DNA of 64,000 nucleotides. Origin: Deltaproteobacteria bacterium (GTDB lineage: Bacteria; Desulfobacterota; Desulfobacteria; Desulfobacterales; Desulfosarcinaceae). Below the pieces are notes generated by a model. The model worked only from the letters and a program-made list of their open reading frames with translations. It did not search any database and had not been told where the DNA came from. Location of the stretch: contig JAKALP010000020.1 of the NCBI GenBank assembly GCA_021824175.1, positions 1-64,000 of the forward strand, written 5' to 3'. Below are positions 46,163-54,839 of the stretch, one piece after another. The translations under genes and the position numbers were made by a program. Every line of letters begins with the position of its first letter. Position 1 is the first letter of the stretch.

Positions 46163-47206
46163 ATGCCCGCAACCTTAGCGCAGCTGGCCCAGATGGTAGG
46201 CGGCCAATTGGCAGGAGATGCAGGTATCCTGATTGAGGACGCCGCACCAATTGACCATGCCGAGCGCATACATATTACCTTCGCCGAAAAGGGCCCCAGC
46301 CTCAAACGCATCCCACAGACCAAAGCGGGGGCGATTTTAGTGCCAATCGGCCACCACGAAGAAGACCGAAACCTAATCCAGGTGAAAAATCCGCGTTTGG
46401 CCTACGCTAAAATACTAGAATATTTTCATCCCCAAAGACTTCCAGCACCCGGCATTCATCCCTCAGCCGTGGTAGGCGATGGGTGCACGCTAGGATCAAA
46501 CGTCAGCATCGGAGCCGGGGCAGTGATTGGCGATCGCGTGACGCTCGCTGAGGGTGTGGTGCTCTACCCTCTGGTGGTACTCGGGGATGATGTCTCCATT
46601 GGCGATCATACCGTCATTTATCCCCATGTTACCATTCTTGAGCATTGCCGTGTCGGCCGTCGTTGCATCATTCACGCCGGCACGGTGATCGGCAGCGACG
46701 GTTTCGGATTTGTTCAGGATGGCGGCCGCCACCATAAAATCCCGCAAATCGGTATTGTCCAAATCGACGATGATGTTGAAATCGGGGCTAACAATACCAT
46801 TGACCGCGCCGGTTATGGCACCACCTGGGTTCAGTCCGGCGTTAAAACCGATGACTTGGTCCACCTCGGCCATAATGTCGTGGTGGGCGAACACACCCTC
46901 CTGGTGGCCCAGGTGGGGATTGCCGGCAGTACCACCGTCGGCCATCACGCCATCTTGGCTGGCCAGGCCGGTATTGCCGGCCATATCGCCATCGGTAATG
47001 AGGCTGTGGTGGGGCCCAAAACCGGAGTGGCCCATTCGGTGCCGGATAAGCAAATTGTATCTGGTGCCGTGCCAGCCATGCCCCACCGCACCTGGCTGCG
47101 CTTCACCCAAGTTTTGCCAGAACTGCCGGATCTGCAAAAAAAGGTGCGGCAGATGGAAGCGCGCTTGGCCCAATTGGAAGAACAATACTCCCTGAAGAAA
47201 GAATAA
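46163..47206 (+). CDS. lpxD: UDP-3-O-acylglucosamine N-acyltransferase (LpxD)
   Basis: Adds the second acyl chain to UDP-GlcN in lipid A synthesis, using acyl carrier protein. I start at ATG 46163 (347 residues) with AAGGA upstream; a TTG at 46160 is less likely. The N-terminal uridine-binding domain is followed by the left-handed beta-helix of hexapeptide repeats (about 100-320). HLGHNVVVGEH near 235 holds the catalytic His; the C-terminal helix completes the trimer. It is followed by fabZ. Confidence 0.95.
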   Translation: MPATLAQLAQMVGGQLAGDAGILIEDAAPIDHAERIHITFAEKGPSLKRIPQTKAGAILVPIGHHEEDRNLIQVKNPRLAYAKILEYFHPQRLPAPGIHPSAVVGDGCTLGSNVSIGAGAVIGDRVTLAEGVVLYPLVVLGDDVSIGDHTVIYPHVTILEHCRVGRRCIIHAGTVIGSDGFGFVQDGGRHHKIPQIGIVQIDDDVEIGANNTIDRAGYGTTWVQSGVKTDDLVHLGHNVVVGEHTLLVAQVGIAGSTTVGHHAILAGQAGIAGHIAIGNEAVVGPKTGVAHSVPDKQIVSGAVPAMPHRTWLRFTQVLPELPDLQKKVRQMEARLAQLEEQYSLKKE

Positions 47207-47218
47207 AGGAGCCGACCA

Positions 47219-47659
47219 ATGGAACTCCCAATGGATGTTCGAACCATCATGAAACATCTGCCCCACCGCTTTCCCTTTTTACTCGTGGACCGGATCTTGG
47301 AGATAGTGCCGGACCAAAAGATTATTGCATTAAAAAACGTGACCATTAACGAACCTTTTTTCCAAGGCCATTTTCCCGGCACTCCCATCATGCCTGGCGT
47401 GCTCATCGTAGAAGCCATGGCCCAGGCCGGAGGTGTTTTGGCCATGGCCTCCCAAGCCAATGCCAAGGAGGGAACATTGATGTTTTTCATGGGCTTGGAC
47501 CAGGTGAAATTCAGAAAGCCTGTGGTTCCGGGGGACCAGTTGATTATTGAAGTGGAAATACTAAAAAAACGCGCCAAGGTCCTCAAATTGGCTGGTTTAG
47601 CCAAAGTTGACGGCCAGGTAGTGGCCGAAGGCCAGCTCATGGCCACCTTCGAAGGATAA
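47219..47659 (+). CDS. fabZ: 3-hydroxyacyl-ACP dehydratase FabZ
   Basis: Hot-dog-fold dehydratase that supplies enoyl-ACP in fatty acid synthesis and competes with LpxA/LpxD for hydroxyacyl-ACP. The 146 residues hold LPHRFPFLLVDRI near 14 (catalytic His), FFQGHFPGTPIMPGVLIVEAMAQ near 46 (His and Glu), and the FRKPVVPGDQL segment near 100. AAAGGAG seven bases before the ATG confirms the start. Its place between lpxD and lpxA is conserved. Confidence 0.96.
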   Translation: MELPMDVRTIMKHLPHRFPFLLVDRILEIVPDQKIIALKNVTINEPFFQGHFPGTPIMPGVLIVEAMAQAGGVLAMASQANAKEGTLMFFMGLDQVKFRKPVVPGDQLIIEVEILKKRAKVLKLAGLAKVDGQVVAEGQLMATFEG

Positions 47660-47662
47660 AAT

Positions 47663-48433
47663 ATGATTCATCCAACTGCTATCATCAGCCCCAAAGCCCA
47701 TATCGATGAGGACGTCACCATCGGCCCTTATGTCATAATCGGCGATGAAGTCACCATCGGTGCCGGAACTGTTATCATGGGTCATGCCACTATTGATCCG
47801 TTCACTGAGATCGGCGTCAAATGCACCATTTTCCAGTATGCATCCGTGGGCGCACAGCCTCAGTCCTTGAAATATAAAGGCGAAAAGACCTGGACCAAAA
47901 TCGGTGCCGGTACAACTATCCGAGAATTTGTGACCATCAATCGTGGCACGGAATCAGGCGGTGGCGTGACTCAAGTCGGCGACAACTGCTTTCTAATGGC
48001 CTACACTCATATTGCCCACGACTGCTCGGTGGGGCGCAATGTGGTGATGGCCAACGCCGCCACTCTGGCGGGCCATATCACCATTGGCGATCACGCCATC
48101 ATTGGCGGACTTACAGCCATTCATCAATTCGTACGGGTGGGCAACTATGCCATGGTGGGAGGCAAATCGGCCGTGGTTAAAGATATCCCACCTTATGTGA
48201 TCGCAGCAGGAGACCGGGCCAGCTTGCACGGGTTGAACCAGGTTGGGTTAAAACGCCATGGTTTTTCCGCTGCGGCGGTATCCCAACTGAAAAAGGCCTA
48301 CCGCTTGATCTTTCGCATCGGGTTGACCCTCAACGAAGCCATTGAGCGCGTGACGGCGGAGGTGGAGCAGATCCCGGAAGTTAAGTATTTTATCAATTTC
48401 ATCAAATCGTCAGAACGCGGCATCACGCGTTGA
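47663..48433 (+). CDS. lpxA: UDP-N-acetylglucosamine acyltransferase (LpxA)
   Basis: First committed step of lipid A synthesis: transfers a hydroxyacyl chain to UDP-GlcNAc. The 256 residues form a left-handed beta helix starting MIHPTAIISPKAHIDEDV. Catalytic His is in AYTHIAHDCSVG (near 112-123); GNYAMVGGKSAVVKDIPPY near 163 shapes the acyl pocket. The C-terminal helices are complete. It starts three bases after the fabZ stop. Acyl-chain length specificity cannot be read here. Confidence 0.96.
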   Translation: MIHPTAIISPKAHIDEDVTIGPYVIIGDEVTIGAGTVIMGHATIDPFTEIGVKCTIFQYASVGAQPQSLKYKGEKTWTKIGAGTTIREFVTINRGTESGGGVTQVGDNCFLMAYTHIAHDCSVGRNVVMANAATLAGHITIGDHAIIGGLTAIHQFVRVGNYAMVGGKSAVVKDIPPYVIAAGDRASLHGLNQVGLKRHGFSAAAVSQLKKAYRLIFRIGLTLNEAIERVTAEVEQIPEVKYFINFIKSSERGITR

Positions 48434-48456
48434 TTCTGTCAAACAGTAGTGTACCC

Positions 48457-49275
48457 ATGTCCAATAAAATCGGACTCATCGCCGGCAACGGTCAGTTCCC
48501 GATTCTGTTCGCCCAAGCCGCTCGCAAAAAAGGGTGGCAGGTTCACGCGGTCGCTTATCATGGTGAGGCCAATCCTGACATTGCACAGCATGTGGAGAGT
48601 CTGGAGTGGCTCTATATTGGGCAAGTCAAGAAGCTGATCAATTTCTTCCGGCGCAAAGAGATCAGTCAAGCAGTGATGATCGGGGGCGTCACCAAAACCA
48701 AAATGTTTACCAATGTGCGGCCCGATATTAAAGCCATTGCCTTTATCGCCAGCATGCGCCACACCCATGATGACGGTATCCTGCGCGCTTTTGCGGACTT
48801 GCTGGAAAAGGAAGGTATCAGCATCAAAGATTCGACTTTCTTGATCCCAGAATTATTAGCCCCGGCGGGCGTCTGGACCGCACGCAAGCCTTCGCGTACC
48901 GATCAAGATGACATCCGGCTGGGCTGGAAAATCGCCAAAACCATTGGCAGCTTGGATATTGGACAGTGCGTAATCGTGGGAGGCGGCACAGTTTTGGCTG
49001 TTGAGGCGATTGAAGGCACGGATGCAGCCATCACCAGGGGCGGCAATTTGGGCAAAGGCCAAGGGGTGGTCGTCAAGGTATGCAAACCTAACCAGGACAC
49101 CCGATTCGACATTCCAGCGGTCGGGCTGGGCACGATTGAAACCATGTTCAAAGTCCAGATAAAAACCTTGGCCATCGAAGCTGGTAAAGCGGTAGTTTTT
49201 GATCGGGAGGCCATGGTCGCGAAAGCCAATCAGTACAGCATGACCATAGTGGCCTTAGAAGAAGGTCAAATTTGA
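48457..49275 (+). CDS. lpxI: UDP-2,3-diacylglucosamine pyrophosphatase LpxI
   Basis: Hydrolyses UDP-2,3-diacylglucosamine to lipid X and UMP, the alternative to LpxH in many Alphaproteobacteria and Desulfobacterota. I start at ATG 48457 (MSNKIGLIAGNGQFPILFAQ, 272 residues); a TTG at 48430 overlapping the lpxA stop is another option. Visible: IGQVKKLINFFRRKEISQAVMIG near 48, the DDGILRAFADLLEKEG segment near 104 and GTDAAITRGG near 188 with the metal-binding Asp. It is the DUF1009 family. Confidence 0.93.
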   Translation: MSNKIGLIAGNGQFPILFAQAARKKGWQVHAVAYHGEANPDIAQHVESLEWLYIGQVKKLINFFRRKEISQAVMIGGVTKTKMFTNVRPDIKAIAFIASMRHTHDDGILRAFADLLEKEGISIKDSTFLIPELLAPAGVWTARKPSRTDQDDIRLGWKIAKTIGSLDIGQCVIVGGGTVLAVEAIEGTDAAITRGGNLGKGQGVVVKVCKPNQDTRFDIPAVGLGTIETMFKVQIKTLAIEAGKAVVFDREAMVAKANQYSMTIVALEEGQI

Positions 49276-49316
49276 AGTCCCCGGAAATTCCTTAGATTTG
49301 GTTTGAATTAAAATCC

Positions 49317-50306
49317 ATGACAAAAAACACAACAGAGTCAGTCCGCGATGGACGCAAATTACGGGTTGGTGTGATAGGTGTTGGATACCTGGGCAAATTT
49401 CATGCGCAGAAGTATGCTCGCATGACCGATGTGGACTTGGTCGGCGTGGTGGACACCAACATTGAGCAAGCCCAGGAGGTAGCCCAATCGGTTAATGCCC
49501 AAGCCTATACCGATTACCAGGAGCTTCAAGGCAAGGTGGATGCGGTCAGCGTAGTGGTCCCAACGGCTTTTCACTACCCTATTAGTCAGTTTTTTCTCAC
49601 CCATGGGGTGGATGTATTGATTGAAAAGCCCATGACCGCTGAACTGAATGAGGCCAACGCACTGATCCAACTCGCGGAGAAGCACAATTGCATCCTCCAG
49701 GTCGGCCACTTGGAACGCTTCAATCCGGCGGTCCTGGCCTTGGAAGGCATTGTGAACCAGCCCCTATTTATCGAATCCCACCGCCTGAGCCTCTTCAAAG
49801 AGCGCGGGCTGGATGTCAGCGTGGTTTTGGACTTGATGATCCATGATATTGATATCATCTTGAATTTCGTTCAATCCCCCGTCAAATCGATCCACGCCGC
49901 AGGTATTCCCGTGATCTCCGGCAATGTGGATATTGCCAATGCCCGTCTTGACTTTAATAATGGCTGTGTGGCTAACGTAACCGCCAGCCGCATCTCCATG
50001 AAAACTGAACGCAAAATCCGGCTGTTTCAAAAGGATGCCTATATTTCCGTCGATTTTGCCAAGCATGAAATCACCATAGTTCGACCGGACGGCCAGGCCC
50101 CCCATGGGGTGATTCCGGGCATGGCCATTGAACAAAAAGCATTTGCTAAAGCCGATGCACTGGATGATGAACTCAAATCCTTCGTGCACGCCGTGACCCA
50201 TCGAGAAGCACCAGAAGTGACCGGCCAAATGGGGCGCAATGCACTACAGATCGCCCTAGACATCATGGACCAGATTCAACGCTCCAAAGAGCGCTTACTC
50301 CACTAA
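49317..50306 (+). CDS. Gfo/Idh/MocA family oxidoreductase
   Basis: NAD(P)-dependent sugar dehydrogenase-type protein of 329 residues, found in many lipid A operons beside lpxB. Rossmann GVIGVGYLGKFHAQK near 18 and the EKPMTAELNEANALI motif near 103 (conserved Lys-Pro) define the family; MIHDIDIIL near 178 carries the conserved His/Asp. A known relative, GnnA, oxidises UDP-GlcNAc for 2,3-diamino lipid A, but its partner aminotransferase GnnB is not in this window. The substrate is therefore uncertain. Confidence 0.82.
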   Translation: MTKNTTESVRDGRKLRVGVIGVGYLGKFHAQKYARMTDVDLVGVVDTNIEQAQEVAQSVNAQAYTDYQELQGKVDAVSVVVPTAFHYPISQFFLTHGVDVLIEKPMTAELNEANALIQLAEKHNCILQVGHLERFNPAVLALEGIVNQPLFIESHRLSLFKERGLDVSVVLDLMIHDIDIILNFVQSPVKSIHAAGIPVISGNVDIANARLDFNNGCVANVTASRISMKTERKIRLFQKDAYISVDFAKHEITIVRPDGQAPHGVIPGMAIEQKAFAKADALDDELKSFVHAVTHREAPEVTGQMGRNALQIALDIMDQIQRSKERLLH

Positions 50307-50323
50307 CGGACGAAAAGCACTTC

Positions 50324-51460
50324 ATGGAACCTAAAACCATAGTTATGATTGCCGGTGAAGCGTCGGGCGACCTGCACGGCGCCCATGTGGTGCAGGCCTT
50401 AAAGAAACGGCAAAGCAACCTGTTTATATGCGGGATGGGAAGCCAGGCCATGAAAGCGGCCGGCGCCAAGGTGGTCATTAGTGCCGATGAATTGAGCGTG
50501 GTGGGAATTACCGAAGTATTCTCCAAACTACCGCAAATTATCAAAGCCATGCGCCGCCTCAAACATCTTTTGACCAGTTTGAAACCCGATCTGCTGATCC
50601 TCATCGATTTCCCGGATTTCAACTTGCATTTGGCAGCTATCGCTAAGAAATTGGGTATCCCGGTATTGTATTATATCAGCCCCCAAATCTGGGCGTGGCG
50701 GCAGGAACGGGTGAAAAAAATTAAAGCCAGGGTCGATCATATAGCTGTAATCCTGCCTTTTGAAAAAGCATTCTACGAGCGCCACCAAGTGCCAGTGACA
50801 TTTGTGGGCCATCCCTTAATGGACGCTTTGGCTGCCAGGAGGCCGAGTCACTGCACCCCACCGGGGCAACAGGCAGAGGTAGTCGTGGGGCTGTTGCCAG
50901 GATCGCGCCAGCGCGAAGTGAGCAACCTTTTGCCCATCATGATTGAGGCTGGCCGCGTCTTGCAGTCTCGGATGCCGACCGTGCGCTTGATAGTTTCATG
51001 CGCCCCTACCATTGAGCCCCAGTTAGTCCAAAAAATTTTGGATCAACATGCCGTTAAGAATATCAGCATCTCCAACGCGCCAGTGGAAACCATGCTGGCT
51101 GGTTGCCATGTGGCCATAGTCGCATCCGGGACCGTGACGCTGGAGGCCGCGATCTGTGGTGTTCCCATGGTGATAATCTACACGGTTTCTCCTTTAAGCT
51201 ACTGGCTTGGCCGCAAATTGATCAATGTGGCGCACATCGGTTTAGTTAATCTCATCGCCCAGCAGCGCATTATGCCTGAACTGGTTCAAAAGGAAGCCAC
51301 TCCTGATGCGATTCAGGAAGCAGTTTATGCCTTTTTGAATGACCCGAAGAACTATGGACAGGCATGCCGTGATTTAACTGTGGTCAGAGAGCGCTTGGGA
51401 TTACCCGGTGCTTCCAACAAAGTGGCGCATATCGCCTTTTCGCTGATGGGAGGAGAGTAA
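50324..51460 (+). CDS. lpxB: Lipid-A-disaccharide synthase (LpxB)
   Basis: GT19 enzyme that joins lipid X with UDP-2,3-diacylglucosamine to form the lipid A disaccharide at the inner leaflet. The 378 residues begin with MIAGEASGDLHGAHVV near 7 and contain YYISPQIWAWRQERVKKI near 122, VGLLPGSRQREVSNLLP near 189 and VASGTVTLEAAICGVPMVI near 265. It follows the oxidoreductase by 17 bases; length and motifs are typical. Confidence 0.96.
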   Translation: MEPKTIVMIAGEASGDLHGAHVVQALKKRQSNLFICGMGSQAMKAAGAKVVISADELSVVGITEVFSKLPQIIKAMRRLKHLLTSLKPDLLILIDFPDFNLHLAAIAKKLGIPVLYYISPQIWAWRQERVKKIKARVDHIAVILPFEKAFYERHQVPVTFVGHPLMDALAARRPSHCTPPGQQAEVVVGLLPGSRQREVSNLLPIMIEAGRVLQSRMPTVRLIVSCAPTIEPQLVQKILDQHAVKNISISNAPVETMLAGCHVAIVASGTVTLEAAICGVPMVIIYTVSPLSYWLGRKLINVAHIGLVNLIAQQRIMPELVQKEATPDAIQEAVYAFLNDPKNYGQACRDLTVVRERLGLPGASNKVAHIAFSLMGGE

Positions 51461-51502
51461 CACCTCCTCCTATCGAATATGGCCAATCGGAATTGATTCT
51501 AT

Positions 51503-52135
51503 ATGCTCCGATTTCTGAAGACATTGGATATCCACTTATTCTATCTGATCAACCGCAAGGGAGAAAATTTTCTATTCGACCATATCATGCCCTTTGTCTC
51601 CAATGCCCGTTATTTCTACATCATTTTCGGTTTAGCATGGCTCTTTTTAATGGTCAGGAAGAATATCAAAAGCCGGGTGGCGGGGCTGGCTATTATTGCT
51701 TTGATCGCCTGCTCGGATCAGTTATGCACTCTGGTGCTAAAACCCGCCTTTGAGCGGGTGAGGCCCTATGATGCCATGCAAGATGTGCGCGTTTATAAAG
51801 AATCAAACCCCCCGTGGCGAATTACTACTAATGAACTTAAAAAAGATCATGGCAATACCAAATCAATGCCATCGGCTCACGCCATGAACATCTTTGCCGC
51901 AGCAGTATTTCTCAGCTACTATTTTCGTCGCCTCTGGCCCTATCTGTTCGGTATCGCCACAGTGGTAGGATATTCAAGGGTCTATCTGGGGGTCCACTAT
52001 CCCTCGGATGTTATGGCTGGAGCAGCCATAGGTTCTTTGTTGGCCGGCGGCTTCATTTGGATGACCAATATTGTGCTCAATAAGTTATTGACGATTACCA
52101 AAAAGAAAAATACTTCAGAGGCAGCAAAACTATAA
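51503..52135 (+). CDS. PAP2 family phosphatase
   Basis: Small membrane phosphatase of 210 residues with five to six hydrophobic helices. PAP2 motifs: KPAFERVRP near 77, SMPSAHAMN near 121 (PSAH instead of PSGH) and SRVYLGVHYPSDVMAG near 156 with the His and Asp. It could be a lipid A 1- or 4'-phosphatase (LpxE/F type) or undecaprenyl diphosphate phosphatase. It lies directly after lpxB, which favours lipid A or a lipid carrier. Start at ATG 51503. Confidence 0.85.
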   Translation: MLRFLKTLDIHLFYLINRKGENFLFDHIMPFVSNARYFYIIFGLAWLFLMVRKNIKSRVAGLAIIALIACSDQLCTLVLKPAFERVRPYDAMQDVRVYKESNPPWRITTNELKKDHGNTKSMPSAHAMNIFAAAVFLSYYFRRLWPYLFGIATVVGYSRVYLGVHYPSDVMAGAAIGSLLAGGFIWMTNIVLNKLLTITKKKNTSEAAKL

Positions 52136-52137
52136 AT

Positions 52138-52866
52138 ATGGAAACATTACTCTCCATCATTATTCCGGCTTACAACGAAGAAGACCGCATTATTCCCACC
52201 CTAACCCACACCGTGGACTATCTGAAACAGCAGCCTTTTCTGAGCGAGGTGGTCGTTGTCAGCGACGGCAGCCGGGACCAGACGATGGCAGTGGTTTCAA
52301 GGTTCAAGTCCACGGACCATGTGAAGGTCAAGGCATTGGAATACCACCCCAACCGGGGAAAAGGATATGCGGTGGCCTATGGAATGGTTCGAGGTGAAGG
52401 ACGTGTCGTCATGTTTATGGATGCAGACTACGCCGTTCCCATTTCATATTGTGAAGAAGGATTAAATCTCCTGCATAAAAAACATGATATCGCCATTGCC
52501 TCACGCGCGTTGGCCGGCGCGCAAATAACATCCAGACAAAATCTGCTGCGACGCCTTTCCGCTAAATTTTATACCTTAATCCAAAACCAATACTTGGGTT
52601 TACACTTTCCTGATACCCAGTGCGGATTCAAGCTGTTCACTCAAAAAGCCGCCAAAGACCTGTTTGCCCGCCAACAACTCACCAGCGTAATTTTTGACCC
52701 TGAAATTCTTTGGCTGGGGCAAAAGCTCGGCTACTCCATCGCCCAATTTCCCGTGCAATGGACCCATGTGGCGGATTCCCGAATCCAATATGACAATCTG
52801 CGCAAATCACTTTTCGTATTCCAGGAGTTGCTGCGTATCAAGGGATTACACCCCGATATCAGGTAA
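52138..52866 (+). CDS. Glycosyltransferase family 2 (polyprenyl-phosphate glycosyltransferase-like)
   Basis: GT-A enzyme of 242 residues resembling dolichyl-phosphate beta-glucosyltransferase (ALG5/DPM1-like). Motifs: LLSIIIPAYNEEDRIIPTL near 4, VVVSDGSRDQTMAVVSRF near 38, HPNRGKGYAVAYGMVRGEG near 66, VVMFMDADYAVP near 89 and SRQNLLRRLSAKFYTL near 130. Such enzymes charge a polyprenyl phosphate with a sugar, which could feed the two ArnT-like transferases in this window. No membrane helix is seen. It is two bases after the phosphatase and ends at a terminator. Confidence 0.82.
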   Translation: METLLSIIIPAYNEEDRIIPTLTHTVDYLKQQPFLSEVVVVSDGSRDQTMAVVSRFKSTDHVKVKALEYHPNRGKGYAVAYGMVRGEGRVVMFMDADYAVPISYCEEGLNLLHKKHDIAIASRALAGAQITSRQNLLRRLSAKFYTLIQNQYLGLHFPDTQCGFKLFTQKAAKDLFARQQLTSVIFDPEILWLGQKLGYSIAQFPVQWTHVADSRIQYDNLRKSLFVFQELLRIKGLHPDIR

Positions 52867-52873
52867 CGTCTCA

Positions 52874-52913
52874 AAAAAATGAGGACCCAAGTCGTTCATT
52901 TGACTTGGGTCCT
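52874..52913 (-). terminator. Bidirectional transcription terminator
   Basis: A perfect 12-base stem (AGGACCCAAGTC at 52882-52893, GACTTGGGTCCT at 52902-52913, eight-base loop) lies between the convergent lipid A operon and the surface protein gene. On the minus strand it is followed by T-rich sequence (CATTTTTTT), so it best terminates the minus-strand gene; it may also act weakly on the plus strand. Confidence 0.8.
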
Positions 52914-52948
52914 GGGGCGATAGAAAAGGGCTTCAGCTGTTTTCTATC

Positions 52949-54484
52949 TCATTTTCTACCATACACCCAATGTTGGCGATAGCGTAAAACTCCCAACAGC
53001 AGGGCGAGGGTCCCACAAATCCAGACATTTAATGTTCTGGATGAAGCGGCCAGGCCATTATCGGAATCAAGAGAGACACCAATGAAACAGCCTGAGGAAG
53101 CCGCGCCTTGAGGCTGATAGGTTGTGGGGCCAGAGTCCTGACCGCTGCCGCTGTTATACCCTAGCCCCGACGGATCCACGATGATGCCGTTTTGCACGCC
53201 ATCTTCATCCCCCTCCCCGCCATCTTCCAGCGTCAGGGTCACGGACTTCCGATCGGCACTGAATGTCGCATGGGTAAATTCCACCCAGCCTTGATCTGGA
53301 TCATATTTATACCAATGGGCATTTGCGGGCGCGGGCTGTGAGAAGTAAACTACGACCGTGGCTGTTGTGACATTGTTGAGCAGGGTGAGCTTAAAGCTGA
53401 TCAGACCGGTCAAGTTCTCCGGACGGTTGTCCTCCGCCGGCAAGCCATCTTCTTCGAGAGCACGTACTCCCATAATCTGGATATTGCTGTTCAATCGTTT
53501 AATGGCCATTTGCGGGCTAAATGGATCATGGGTATTGACCCCCTCCAGTCCTGATTGCAAGGTATCAGCAGTACCGTTATGATCGAGATCAACCCCAGCG
53601 TTCAATTCCTGATCATCCAAAATACCGTTTCCATTCGCATCGCCAGCGGCTTCAGCGCTTTCAGTGATAAAAGAGAATACTTCGGACCATTCCGATGCGC
53701 CATCGCGGCTGTCAATGAACTTAACCCGCCAATAATAGGTTGTGTCGGCATCAAGAATCAATTCGGAAAGCTGAAGCTGGGTCAGATGAAGCGCCAGGGT
53801 CCGGTCATAGACCAGGTCGGAAAAATCCGCCGTGGTGCTGATCTGATATTGGGTCCGGGCATGGGTATCACTATCCGTGTCCGAATAATCGCCGACTTGC
53901 AGTATTGGCGTCACATCGACATTTTGGGAGCCGTTCGCCGGCGCAATTAAAATCGGCCTTCCTGGAGAAGTGTTGCCAGGCACCTGAGTATGGCCCGGAT
54001 CCGGTGTCGGAACAGGCGTCGGTGTTGGGGTTGGTGCAGGCCCCGGTGTAGGCGTCGGCGTAGGCCTCGGTGTAGGTGTAGGCCTCGGTGTGGAGGTTGG
54101 TGTGGGGGTTGGTGCGGGCGCTGGCGCTGGAGTCGGTGTAGGCGTCGGCGTAGGCGTTGGAACAGCCAGTGTAAATGTCACCTCATTGGAATCACCGCTC
54201 TCATCCGACCCCTGATAAGCGCGTACCACATAATAATAGGTCGTACCGGCGCTCAAATCATTGAGGGTACATGTCGTCTGAGAACCACTCCATTTCGGCG
54301 CGCTGTAATTGTAAGCTTGGCCGGCGGCCCGCTGATACAAGCGATAACCGGATGGGGTGGGGCTATTGGCATCCCATTGCAAGGTGACTTGAGCAGCGGA
54401 AGCAATCAAGGGGAAGGTAATCAGCAGATAGATTCCCGCTGATATAAGAAGTTTGATCCAAACATGGCGTGATTCGTTCTTCAT
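52949..54484 (-). CDS. Surface-anchored protein: FN3, Pro/Thr linker, choice-of-anchor U domain, C-terminal anchor
   Basis: A 511-residue exported protein. Signal peptide is about 1-31; a fibronectin type III domain covers about 31-107; a Thr-Pro linker runs to 165; a second Ig/FN3-like domain follows (about 172-278). An EF-hand-like Asp/Asn-rich stretch [16 protein letters not shown] is near 284. The segment near 355-455 ([36 protein letters not shown]) matches the choice-of-anchor U domain. It ends with SGCF, one membrane helix and basic residues, a sorting-signal pattern. It lies behind a c-di-GMP-I riboswitch. Ligand and function are unknown. Confidence 0.85.
   Translation of the reverse strand: MKNESRHVWIKLLISAGIYLLITFPLIASAAQVTLQWDANSPTPSGYRLYQRAAGQAYNYSAPKWSGSQTTCTLNDLSAGTTYYYVVRAYQGSDESGDSNEVTFTLAVPTPTPTPTPTPAPAPAPTPTPTSTPRPTPTPRPTPTPTPGPAPTPTPTPVPTPDPGHTQVPGNTSPGRPILIAPANGSQNVDVTPILQVGDYSDTDSDTHARTQYQISTTADFSDLVYDRTLALHLTQLQLSELILDADTTYYWRVKFIDSRDGASEWSEVFSFITESAEAAGDANGNGILDDQELNAGVDLDHNGTADTLQSGLEGVNTHDPFSPQMAIKRLNSNIQIMGVRALEEDGLPAEDNRPENLTGLISFKLTLLNNVTTATVVVYFSQPAPANAHWYKYDPDQGWVEFTHATFSADRKSVTLTLEDGGEGDEDGVQNGIIVDPSGLGYNSGSGQDSGPTTYQPQGAASSGCFIGVSLDSDNGLAASSRTLNVWICGTLALLLGVLRYRQHWVYGRK
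53990..54163 (-). repeat. Low-complexity Thr-Pro linker repeat within the surface protein
   Basis: About 58 codons encode alternating Pro with Thr, Ala or Arg, giving a GTCGGTGTAGGC-like degenerate repeat on the plus strand. Such tracts are length-variable by slippage. On the plus strand it generates long spurious open frames, which I do not regard as genes. Confidence 0.75.
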
Positions 54485-54542
54485 GACATCTCCTGATTCA
54501 TTCTACGCCGGCGAATGACGTCAGGCTGATTGTGATGTCGTC

Positions 54543-54645
54543 ATCACCCGGCAACCCTGCTACCTTATCCGATCAATAAGTTCAGGACTTAGGCCAGTGG
54601 CTTTGCGTCTCACCCTTTCGGATGATTTGCCTTTTTCGAGCAAAC
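54543..54645 (-). promoter_or_regulatory. Cyclic di-GMP-I (GEMM-I) riboswitch
   Basis: On the minus strand the conserved pattern is plain: AAAGGCAAATC, a CATCC-GAAA-GGGTG hairpin, GAGACGCAAAGCCACTGGCC, CTAAG and, after a variable loop, AAGGTAGCAGGGTTGCC. The outer stem TTTGCTCG/CGGGTGAT pairs. The GGC before AAA appears to keep the G expected for c-di-GMP rather than the A of cGAMP-preferring variants, by my alignment. It lies about 60 bases ahead of the surface-protein ATG, whose ribosome site AGGAG is close to a further small inverted repeat (ATGACG / CGTCAT) that may serve as expression platform. Confidence 0.9.
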
Positions 54646-54839
54646 ATTAAAAGAACAATAAAACTCAAATACCAGCATGGGTTTAGCAACTAACATGCCA
54701 CAACGGGTTCAAAACCGATCAAAATAATTCTAATAATACCGAATAATTAAACATAAAATGGATGCAAAGGGCTCTATCCAAAAGAACATCGCCTATGCAA
54801 GGTATAAATATATCCACACCAAAGCTGTACAATCGTATA

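Noticed and set aside
49317-50306. GnnA/GnnB type 2,3-diamino lipid A pathway
   Set aside because: The aminotransferase GnnB is absent from the window, so the name GnnA is not used.
53990-54442. Long plus-strand frame rich in Arg and Cys inside the surface-protein gene
   Set aside because: It is the antisense of the Thr-Pro repeat region and an artefact of low-complexity DNA.
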